From Candidatus Caldatribacterium sp. (GTDB lineage Bacteria > Atribacterota > Atribacteria > Atribacterales > Caldatribacteriaceae): a DNA stretch of 64,000 bases. The position numbers were made by a program, and so were the translations under genes. Below, in pieces: positions 32,031 through 38,828 of this stretch. Location of the stretch: positions 11,848-75,847 of the forward strand of contig JANXBI010000046.1 in NCBI GenBank assembly GCA_025060675.1, given 5' to 3'. A model generated the notes under the pieces. That model was given only the letters and a program-made list of their open reading frames with translations. It searched no databases and was not told the DNA's origin. Numbering within the stretch: position 1 is the first letter of the stretch; each line of letters begins with the position of its first letter.

Positions 32031-33530
32031 TCACACCTCATACTCCTTCCCTGAGGGGTTCTGGGGTAGGAGGTATTTCATAACCTTTCCAGTTACCGTC
32101 TGGGGAAGGTCAGGAACAATCTCCACAAGGCGTGGCACCTTGTATGGTGGGAGTCGCCTCTTGCAGAAATGCACAATTTCCCGTGGATCCAAGGTATATC
32201 CCTCTTGAGGAACAATGTACGCTTTCACGATTTCCCCTCGAAGCTCTCGTTTGACCCCTACAACTGCGGCTCGTGCCACACCCGGGAAATCAAGGAGAAC
32301 TTCCTCAACCTCTTGAGGGTACACGTTGAACCCCGAAACGATAATGAGCTCCTTTTTTCTCCCCTCAATGTAGAGGACACCTCGCTCATCCATACGTCCG
32401 AGATCTCCGGTGAAGAAAAAGCCATCCCGGAATGACCGGCGGTTTTCTTCGGGGTTTGCCAAGTACCCCGGAGAGATGGGATCGCCAGAGAGGGCAATTT
32501 CCCCAACCTCCCCCTGAGGGACGTCGTTCCCCTTTTCGTCGACGATGCGGAGACGTATAGCCTTGATGACCCATCCCGCTGATCCAGGAACGCGGACCTC
32601 GGGTGAGGGGTTAACCGAGACCACTGGCGAGGCCTCAGTGATGCCATAACCCTCGATGATGGGAAGCCCAAAGGCACTTTCGAAGGCTTCTCGAATTCGC
32701 GCTGGCAGCGCATCGCCACCGCAGATAAGGAGTCGCAGTGGATGGAGGTCAAAGGAGACTCTCTTTCTTGCCCCAGCGAGGATGGAAAAGACCGCTGGAA
32801 CACCAAGAAAGACGGTTGATTGGTCCTTTTTGAGGGCAGCAACAAATTCCTCTAAGGGATGAAGCGAGGGGACGATAGTGAGCGTCATCCCCTTCATGAG
32901 GGGGAGAAGGTACGCAATGGAGAATCCAAAGACGTGGAACATAGGGAGGATACCAAGCATCCGGTCTTCTGGGGAGATATCTACAAGGTCGAAGCAGCTG
33001 TCGATATCTGAGAGGAGATTCCAGTGGGTGAGCATGACGAGTTTGGGTGTCCCCGTTGTCCCCGAAGTGGGGAAGATGGCTGCAAGTGGGCTTGCCAGTT
33101 CTGGAGTTGGAAAAGAAGGAGGAGAAAACCTCGAAGGATATACAATGCTGCCATCTTTGGCCATGAGGGCGGTAGGAATTCTTGAGTCCTTAGGTTCGCT
33201 CTCGGTCAAGAGGAACTGAGCCGAAGATGCGTGCAGGATGCTTACCTGCAGGTCCTGGGGGGTACGAGGCGAAAGGGGAATGGGGATGACCCCCAAAAAG
33301 AGGCAGGCAAGGTAGAAACGCAAAGCAGGCCAACTGTTCCCAAGAGCGGTTACAACTCTCATCCCAGGCTGTACGCCTGCGTTCTGCATAGTTTGAACCT
33401 CCCGCTCGATGACACCAAGGAGCTCTCGGTAGCGAATCGACACACCTTGGGCAGAGATAGCAACTTTGTCCGCATACTCTTGGGTAATGCTCCTGAGCCG
33501 TTCAGGAAGAGTTTCAGGCATACGAACCAT
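32031..33530 (-). CDS. AMP-forming acyl-CoA ligase
   Basis: A 499-residue ANL-superfamily enzyme. The ATP loop is FPTSGTTGTPKLVMLTHWN, with IEGYGITEASPVVSVN, FFTGDLGRMDERG and the hinge/C-terminal GRKKELIIVSGFNVYPQEVEEV. It activates a carboxylic acid to its CoA thioester through an acyl-adenylate. The class resembles medium/long-chain fatty-acid ligases. It begins the operon with the dehydratase-like subunits, so it may make their CoA substrate. The operon diverges from the HD-GYP gene at 33601. Confidence 0.9.
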   Translation of the reverse strand: MVRMPETLPERLRSITQEYADKVAISAQGVSIRYRELLGVIEREVQTMQNAGVQPGMRVVTALGNSWPALRFYLACLFLGVIPIPLSPRTPQDLQVSILHASSAQFLLTESEPKDSRIPTALMAKDGSIVYPSRFSPPSFPTPELASPLAAIFPTSGTTGTPKLVMLTHWNLLSDIDSCFDLVDISPEDRMLGILPMFHVFGFSIAYLLPLMKGMTLTIVPSLHPLEEFVAALKKDQSTVFLGVPAVFSILAGARKRVSFDLHPLRLLICGGDALPARIREAFESAFGLPIIEGYGITEASPVVSVNPSPEVRVPGSAGWVIKAIRLRIVDEKGNDVPQGEVGEIALSGDPISPGYLANPEENRRSFRDGFFFTGDLGRMDERGVLYIEGRKKELIIVSGFNVYPQEVEEVLLDFPGVARAAVVGVKRELRGEIVKAYIVPQEGYTLDPREIVHFCKRRLPPYKVPRLVEIVPDLPQTVTGKVMKYLLPQNPSGKEYEV

Positions 33531-33600
33531 CCCTTTCTCATTGTAGCACAGGGGAAGGTCCGTTGTGGTATACTATGGAAAACTGTCTTGAACGATTCGT

Positions 33601-34914
33601 ATGGGTAGGCGAAAAGTGCTTTCCTCGCAACATTTCGGGGAAGGAGTCTGTCTTGGAGTTCCTCTCCTTGATTTTGTCCTGTGCCTTGCAGAAGTGACGG
33701 ATTTTGTGAGTCCTTCGCTTCTTGAGCACCATTTGAAGGTGGGGTATCTCGCCTTTCGCCTTGGAGAAGCCCTGGGGCTTTCTGAAGAATCCTGTAAGAC
33801 TCTCCTCCTTGGAGGGTTGCTTCATGACATTGGAGCGTTTTCTCTGCAAGAACGTTTGCACGCATTGCGCTTTGAGTTCAATAATCCCGACTACCATGCT
33901 TTCGTAGCTTATGTGCTTTTGAAAGACTTCCCTCCCTTCAGCACCCTGGCGGAGGTTGTTCGCTTCCACCATGTCCCCTGGGAGGAAGGGAAGGGGAGAG
34001 AACGCCGAGGTGTCCCTGTCCCCTTGGAGAGCCATATCCTCCATTTTGCCGATCGGGTGAGTATTGTTTGTGCTTTCAACGAAGATCCGGTTGGTGTGGT
34101 GCAGGAGAAAGTGGGATTTTTTGAGAACTTCGTTCCCCGTCTTTTCCATCCTGAGGTTTTCAGGGCGTTCCAGAGTCTCCTCCATAAAGAGTACATTTGG
34201 CTTGACCTTGCTTCATCGCACCTTCGTCGCCTTGTCGGTCAATTGATTCCTCCTGAGGAGCTCTGCCTTGGTGTAGAGGATTTCCTCGCCTTTGCGGAAC
34301 TTGTCTCGCACCTCATCGATTTTCGTAGCCCTTTCACCGCTACGCACTCTGCCGGCGTTGCCCACGTGGCGTATTGTCTTGGAGATTTGACCGGTCTCCC
34401 CAAAAGCCGGGAGCATCTCCTCTTTACGGCTGGTTTCCTCCACGACCTTGGGAAAATGGCTGTTCCCTTGGAGATCCTTGAAAAACCTGGTCCTCTCACG
34501 GAGAGGGAGATGCGCATCATGAAATCTCATGCCTACTACACCTTTACGGCCCTCTCCTGGGCTCAGCACATGAAGGATGTGGCTTTGTGGGCGGCCGAGC
34601 ATCATGAGCGTTGCAATGGCAAGGGGTACCCCTTTGGGAGGACCGAGGATGAGCTCCTTTTTGAATCGAGGGTTATGGCAGTAGCGGATGTCTTCACCGC
34701 TTTGGCTGAGGATCGACCGTATCGCAAGGCTCTTTCTCCATCGCGTATTCGGGAAGTTCTGGGAGATATGGCATCTTCGCGGGGTCTTGATAAAGGCATT
34801 GTGGAGGTTCTCTTTGACCATTTTGCTGAGGTGTATGAGTTCTGTAAAGACGCTCAGAGTAAGGCTGCTTCAGCCTACGCGAATTTCCGCCGCGATCTCT
34901 CACATTTTGCTTGA
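33601..34914 (+). CDS. Tandem HD / HD-GYP-like signalling protein
   Basis: A 437-residue protein with two HD domains. The first (residues about 35-145) has LLEHHLKVGYLAF, GGLLHDIGAFSLQE and RFHHVPWEEG, looking partly degenerate. The second (about 240-420) has FTATHSAGVAHVAY, GFLHDLGKMAVP and HHERCNGKGYP, where the usual GSGYP reads GKGYP. It lacks a sensor domain. It probably acts on c-di-GMP or related dinucleotides. A -10-like TATACT lies about 30 bases upstream. A bacteriohemerythrin gene follows closely. Confidence 0.85.
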   Translation: MGRRKVLSSQHFGEGVCLGVPLLDFVLCLAEVTDFVSPSLLEHHLKVGYLAFRLGEALGLSEESCKTLLLGGLLHDIGAFSLQERLHALRFEFNNPDYHAFVAYVLLKDFPPFSTLAEVVRFHHVPWEEGKGRERRGVPVPLESHILHFADRVSIVCAFNEDPVGVVQEKVGFFENFVPRLFHPEVFRAFQSLLHKEYIWLDLASSHLRRLVGQLIPPEELCLGVEDFLAFAELVSHLIDFRSPFTATHSAGVAHVAYCLGDLTGLPKSREHLLFTAGFLHDLGKMAVPLEILEKPGPLTEREMRIMKSHAYYTFTALSWAQHMKDVALWAAEHHERCNGKGYPFGRTEDELLFESRVMAVADVFTALAEDRPYRKALSPSRIREVLGDMASSRGLDKGIVEVLFDHFAEVYEFCKDAQSKAASAYANFRRDLSHFA

Positions 34915-34928
34915 AAGGGGTGGTTTTT

Positions 34929-35339
34929 GTGGCGATGGTGTGGTCGAGTAACTTCGCAACGGGTATTGATGTGATTGATGAGCAGCACAAAGAGCTCTTT
35001 GCTCGAACGAACCGTTTGCTTGAAGCCTGTCAGGAAGGGAGAGGGCGAGAGGCGGTTGGAGAGACCCTGAAGTTCCTTGAGGACTACGTGAAGACCCATT
35101 TTGCCACCGAAGAGGGACTTATGGAGAAGTACGGGTATCCCGAATTCCTCGACCACAAGAAACTCCACGAGAGTTTTACGAAGGCTTTCATGGAGCTCAA
35201 GGAGAAGGCCAAGGAGGGCACTGGCCTTGCGCTTGTGACTCAGGTGAACAAGACCGTTGTGGACTGGTGGGTCAACCATATCCTGAAAGTGGATAAGAAG
35301 CTCGGCGCATTCCTCGGGGAGAAGATGACTCGCGGGTGA
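34929..35339 (+). CDS. Bacteriohemerythrin
   Basis: A 136-residue non-heme di-iron oxygen-binding protein. The start is GTG 34929, 8 bases after the aaagggg site. Iron ligands are seen in IDEQHKELF, HFATEEGLM, HKKLHESF and WWVNHILKVDKKL (His/Glu/Asp set of the four-helix bundle). In anaerobes such proteins sense, store or remove oxygen. It lies just after an HD-GYP-type protein and overlaps the methyltransferase gene by 4 bases. Confidence 0.95.
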   Translation: MAMVWSSNFATGIDVIDEQHKELFARTNRLLEACQEGRGREAVGETLKFLEDYVKTHFATEEGLMEKYGYPEFLDHKKLHESFTKAFMELKEKAKEGTGLALVTQVNKTVVDWWVNHILKVDKKLGAFLGEKMTRG

Positions 35340-36526
35340 AGGTTTTCCCCCGAGTTCGTCTGAAGAAAGGGAGAGAAAGGCGGGTTCTTTCAGGTCATCC
35401 CTGGGTGTACTGTGCGGACATCGAGGTTGTCCGAGGTCCTGCTGCTCCTGGGGATGCGGTCCTTTTGGAGGATCATCGCGGTAGACCCCTTGGTGTTGGG
35501 TATTATAACCCCGTTTCCTTCATCGCGGTACGACTGCTTACTTTTGACCCAGAAGAAGAGATTGACACAACCCTTTTTGTCCGAAGAATCCAGAAGGCGT
35601 TAGAGCTTCGTTTTCGTCTCTTCAAGGAAGGGGACACGGATGCTTTTCGGGTGGTTTTTGCCGAAGCCGACCTTCTCCCTGGACTCATTGTGGATAAATT
35701 CGGTGCGGTGCTCGTGGTGCAGTTCCTCACCTTGGGTATGGAGAAGAGGCGCGATGAGATTATCGAAGCTCTTCAAGAGGTGCTCCATCCTGAAGGAATT
35801 TACGAGCGAAGTGATGTTGAGGTTCGGAAAAAAGAAGGTCTTGAAGAGCGGACCGGATGGCTTTACGGTGGGGGGGAAACGAGGATTCTCATTCGTGAGA
35901 ATGGTTTCCCTTTCTTTGTGGATGTGGCTTGCGGACAGAAAACTGGCCACTTTCTCGATCAGCGGGAGAATCGCAGGGCACTCTTTCGGTATGCCCAGGG
36001 GGCAAGGGTTCTTGACTGTTTCACGTATACTGGGGGATTTGGAATACACGCGGCGATCTTCGGAGCTCGGGAAGTGGTGGGGATTGACATTTCAGAGTGG
36101 GCTATCGCTTCTGCCTGGGAGAATGCCCGCCTCAACGGGGTGGAAGGGAAGGTGCATTTTTTTGTTGCCGACGTTTTCGATGCTCTCCGGGAGTTCTACA
36201 AAAGCAAGGAACGTTTTGACCTTGTCATTCTTGATCCTCCAGCTTTCGTGAAGGGAAAAGAGGCTCTTGAAGGAGCACTTCGGGGGTACAAGGACATTAA
36301 CCTCTTTGCTTTAAGGCTTTTGTCACCTGGTGGGATTCTCGTGACCGCGTCATGCTCCCACCACATGAGTGAGGACCTCTTCCTTAAGGTTCTTGAGGAA
36401 GCGGCGCAAGACGCTAGGCGCCGTTTCCAAATTCTCGAACGGCGAGGACAAGCACAAGACCATCCCGTTCTTTTAGGGTATCCCGAGTCTTTCTACCTCA
36501 AGTGTTTCGTCCTGCGAGTCCTGTGA
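35336..36526 (+). CDS. RlmI-like 23S rRNA (cytosine-C5) methyltransferase
   Basis: A 396-residue class I SAM methyltransferase. An N-terminal PUA domain (RVLSGHPWVYCADIE) precedes an insertion and the Rossmann core: KTGHFLDQRENRR, VLDCFTYTGGFGIHAA (SAM loop), VGIDISEWAIASAWENA, and LDPPAFVKGK (catalytic PP motif). This is the RlmI/YccW architecture, methylating a cytosine of 23S rRNA. The exact target site may differ. It overlaps the hemerythrin stop by 4 bases. Confidence 0.9.
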   Translation: MKVFPRVRLKKGRERRVLSGHPWVYCADIEVVRGPAAPGDAVLLEDHRGRPLGVGYYNPVSFIAVRLLTFDPEEEIDTTLFVRRIQKALELRFRLFKEGDTDAFRVVFAEADLLPGLIVDKFGAVLVVQFLTLGMEKRRDEIIEALQEVLHPEGIYERSDVEVRKKEGLEERTGWLYGGGETRILIRENGFPFFVDVACGQKTGHFLDQRENRRALFRYAQGARVLDCFTYTGGFGIHAAIFGAREVVGIDISEWAIASAWENARLNGVEGKVHFFVADVFDALREFYKSKERFDLVILDPPAFVKGKEALEGALRGYKDINLFALRLLSPGGILVTASCSHHMSEDLFLKVLEEAAQDARRRFQILERRGQAQDHPVLLGYPESFYLKCFVLRVL

Positions 36527-36532
36527 TATAAT
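36527..36532 (+). promoter_or_regulatory. -10 box upstream of the Rrf2-type gene
   Basis: A perfect TATAAT just after the methyltransferase stop, 38 bases before the Rrf2 ATG. No good -35 box is visible, so an activator or weak promoter is possible. Confidence 0.4.
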
Positions 36533-36569
36533 TCTATTAAGTATTTGCGTGCCTAAAAGAGGGGAATAA

Positions 36570-37001
36570 ATGTCATCCTTTTTCCGGTTCAGCGAGGCGG
36601 TATCCCTTGCTCTCCACAGCATGGTCCTTCTTGCCGGGAGTTCGTCACCCTTGACGGTGCGGGAAATGGCAGAACGAACCCAAGCTTCTTTCCATCATCT
36701 GGCCAAGGTTTTCCAATACCTGCGTAAGGCTCGTCTTGTTGTCTCCACCCGTGGGCCGAAAGGGGGATTTGTCCTTGCTCGTCCTCCTGAGCAGATTACG
36801 CTCCTTGAAGTGTACGAGGCTATCGAGGGGCCAGTGCCCAAACACATCTGCTTTTTGAGGGAGAAGTCCTGTCCCTTTGAAAGGTGCATTTTCGGAGGGC
36901 TTTTGGGGGAATTTGCCCTCCGATTTCGGGAGTATCTTGCTTCTCGTACGCTTGCCGATGTCTGCCGAGGGGAAATCAGAAGGAGCATGCTCTTCACTTG
37001 A
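36570..37001 (+). CDS. Rrf2-family transcriptional regulator, probable Fe-S sensor
   Basis: A 143-residue winged-helix protein: LTVREMAERTQASFHHLAKVFQYL (recognition region), STRGPKGGFVLARPPEQITLLEVYEAIEG (wing and dimer helix). Three cysteines (CFLREKSCPFERC, about residues 94, 102, 107) sit where IscR/NsrR-type members bind a 2Fe-2S or 4Fe-4S cluster. It lies just upstream of the encapsulated ferritin and encapsulin genes and may regulate them by iron or oxidative state. That link is inferred from position. Confidence 0.9.
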   Translation: MSSFFRFSEAVSLALHSMVLLAGSSSPLTVREMAERTQASFHHLAKVFQYLRKARLVVSTRGPKGGFVLARPPEQITLLEVYEAIEGPVPKHICFLREKSCPFERCIFGGLLGEFALRFREYLASRTLADVCRGEIRRSMLFT

Positions 37002-37034
37002 GGGTGTTCGAGCCTATATTTTCTGTGGCGAAGC

Positions 37035-37071
37035 GTTCCTTTTGGGAATAAAAAGGGAACCAAATGTTTTT
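37035..37071 (+). terminator. Possible weak terminator or attenuator between the Rrf2 gene and the ferritin gene
   Basis: GTTCCTTTT (37035-37043) can pair with AAAAGGGAAC (37051-37060, one bulged G); a T-run (37067-37071) follows after a short spacer. It is AU-rich, so termination may be partial. Confidence 0.35.
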
Positions 37072-37106
37072 GGAGGAGAAAACCATAGTGTGGAGGAGGT
37101 GTCGCG

Positions 37107-37451
37107 GTGCCAGAGTTTGTGAATCCTTTCAGCGGGATGATTCCTGGTCGGAAAATGACCAAGGAAGAACTCATTCGGGCTATCCGTCTTAACGTAGCAG
37201 CTGAGGAAGAAGCGGTGCACCTCTACATGGCCCATGCGGAGGCTACGGACCATCCTCTGGCCAAGAAGGTGCTCATTGACATCGCGAACGAGGAGCGGGT
37301 GCACATCGGGGAGTTCTTGCGGCTCCTTGAAATCCTCACGGGGGATGAGGCGGAATTCATGCGGGAAGGGGCTAAAGAAGTCGATGATATGGCTCGTTCT
37401 GTGGGACAGGACAATCCCACTCTTGGGTCTCTCAGGGAGGAGGAAGGTTGA
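37107..37451 (+). CDS. Encapsulated ferritin-like cargo protein (EncFtn)
   Basis: A 114-residue protein with two long helices and the EncFtn iron ligands in AAEEEAVHLYMAHAEAT and IANEERVHIGEFLRLLE (Glu-rich, ExxH). The family forms ring decamers with ferroxidase activity only inside encapsulin shells. The tail ends in NPTLGSLREEEG, matching the short hydrophobic cargo-loading peptide (LGSLR type). GTG 37107 follows a ggaggaggt site. The stop overlaps the encapsulin start by 4 bases. Confidence 0.93.
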   Translation: MPEFVNPFSGMIPGRKMTKEELIRAIRLNVAAEEEAVHLYMAHAEATDHPLAKKVLIDIANEERVHIGEFLRLLEILTGDEAEFMREGAKEVDDMARSVGQDNPTLGSLREEEG

Positions 37452-38239
37452 TGAGCGCACCATACCTTGGCCGGGAAGACGCGCCTTTTGGGAAAGAGTT
37501 TTGGGGGACCCTTGATAGCGTCGCAGTGAGCATCGCGAAAGGGGAGCTTGCTGGGCGGAAAATCCTCCCCCTCGAGGGTCCTTTTGGCCTTGGTTTTGCC
37601 TTCGTTCCAAAGGGAACGAAATCGCTTGGTGCTGGTGTTGTTGCCTTTGAAGGACAGCCGCTTGTAGCTTTCGAGCGGACGTTCCACCTCAAAAAGGTTG
37701 ACATTGCCCAGTTTGAACGGAATGGCATTGCCTTTGATGTGGCTCCCCTTGTTCAGGCTGTTCGGGAAGTGGCTCGCCTTGAGGACCAGCTCATCTTTGA
37801 GGGTCTTGGCGGCATGGTGGGTCTTTGCACTGCTCAGGAAGCTGGACGGTGTACCCTTTCCCCCTGGGATGAACCAGGGAAAGCAGCCGCCGATATTATT
37901 CAGGCAGTATCGCTGCTTGATGCCCGGGGTTTTCATGGTCCTTTTGCATTAGCCCTTGCCCCGAAACGCTACAATCTCCTTCTCCGCCAATACCCTGGAA
38001 CTGCCCAGACGGAGCTTGAGCACATCCGGCACGTCGTAGGAGACCGGGTGGTGAAAGCGCCGTACCTTGAAGAGGGTGGTGTGCTCCTTGCCGTGAACCC
38101 CCTCTATGCCAAGATTATTCTTGGTCAAGATCTCAGTGTGGGGTTCATTGGACCTGAGGGCGATGGATACCTCTTCTCTGTTTCTGAGAGTCTTGCGTTG
38201 CTCCTTCTTGAACCCCGTGCGGTGTGCGTTTTGAGCTAA
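37448..38239 (+). CDS. Encapsulin shell protein (linocin M18 family)
   Basis: A 263-residue HK97-fold shell protein. The start (GTG 37448 or the ATG at 37451) overlaps the ferritin gene. Recognised by YLGREDAPFGKEFWGTLDSVAVSIA, a GRKILPLEGPFGLGF segment, IFEGLGGMVGLC and the C-terminal LSVGFIGPEGDGYLFSVSESLALLLLEP. It self-assembles into an icosahedral protein compartment loaded with the upstream ferritin and stores mineralised iron safely. The gap behind it (38240-38784) carries no clear gene. Confidence 0.95.
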   Translation: MMSAPYLGREDAPFGKEFWGTLDSVAVSIAKGELAGRKILPLEGPFGLGFAFVPKGTKSLGAGVVAFEGQPLVAFERTFHLKKVDIAQFERNGIAFDVAPLVQAVREVARLEDQLIFEGLGGMVGLCTAQEAGRCTLSPWDEPGKAAADIIQAVSLLDARGFHGPFALALAPKRYNLLLRQYPGTAQTELEHIRHVVGDRVVKAPYLEEGGVLLAVNPLYAKIILGQDLSVGFIGPEGDGYLFSVSESLALLLLEPRAVCVLS

Positions 38240-38784
38240 TTTCTGGGAGGCTCTCCTGAGAGAGGGTGCAAGGGGGGGAAAGAGGTGTTCTTGTTTGTTC
38301 CGCGTGGACTGAGGATGTTCTTCTCTTCTTCCAAGCTCTTTACCCTCTGGGAATCTCTTTCGCCTCTTGAGAGCCTCGCAAGCGGTCCGTGCCTTTTGGG
38401 CTCCCACAGGCAATCCTCTGCGGGATGGAGCCTCCCGGCCTTCGTGGAAGGGTGTTCACTTGGAAGGGAACCCTTTCGGCGGCTTCTAGACCGTGTTCTC
38501 AACCCTCAATGTCTAGCCCTGCCAGACATTCCCATTGAGGGGCTGCAGAAGGGGGACTAACCAAAACCCAGTGTAACCTTTCTCTTGGGGAGCGAAGGCC
38601 TGGGAAAGGTGTTAGTGGTTTCCTTCGAAACTTGACATGGGTCGATTGTCGACACGAACGCTGCATTTGATGTCCGTAGACCGTTCCTTGACCATCGTCT
38701 GGGCTGGGGAGTGCCCATGAACGTGCCTTCTGTGGAGAAGGCTTTGCCTTGGAACCTCTCTCATCGTAGTCTAGTATTTTTCTG
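38240..38784. other. 545-base gap with strong secondary-structure potential; possible structured RNA, unassigned
   Basis: No family-recognisable protein is encoded on either strand. Several complementary blocks stand out: TTGAGA (38367-38372) with TCTCAA (38497-38502) and, nested inside, CGGTC (38383-38387) with GACCG (38489-38493); between them GGCTCC/GGAGCC and CCTTC-GTG-GAAGG hairpins; and then CCTCAATG (38504-38511) with CATTGAGG (38532-38539). This nesting resembles a multi-branched RNA. Conserved RNase P, tmRNA, SRP and 6S motifs were looked for and not found. Confidence 0.35.
38285..38560 (+). CDS. Doubtful small open reading frame
   Basis: A 91-residue frame starting GTG behind a gaaagagg-like site, with no recognised domain. 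It contains codons uncommon in neighbouring genes (CTA twice) and coincides with the structured region described at 38240-38784. More likely a by-product of that RNA-like sequence, but a small protein cannot be excluded. Confidence 0.2.
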   Translation: MFLFVPRGLRMFFSSSKLFTLWESLSPLESLASGPCLLGSHRQSSAGWSLPAFVEGCSLGREPFRRLLDRVLNPQCLALPDIPIEGLQKGD

Positions 38785-38793
38785 TGTTATAAT
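38785..38793 (+). promoter_or_regulatory. Extended -10 promoter of secA
   Basis: TGTTATAAT (TGn plus perfect TATAAT) 36 bases before the secA start; the -35 region is poor, as usual for extended -10 promoters. Confidence 0.6.
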
Positions 38794-38828
38794 GGTACTT
38801 GCTTTCATGTAACTTTAGGAGGAAGGGT

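Noticed and set aside
38636..38719. 27-codon micro-ORF (ATGGGTCGATTG start) in the pre-secA gap
   Set aside because: No ribosome site and no recognisable peptide; falls in the paired region.
38240..38784. RNase P, tmRNA, SRP or 6S RNA gene
   Set aside because: The conserved cores (for example GAGGAAAGTCC with ACAGAA of RNase P, or the SRP GGAA-tetraloop block) were not found; only generic stems are visible.
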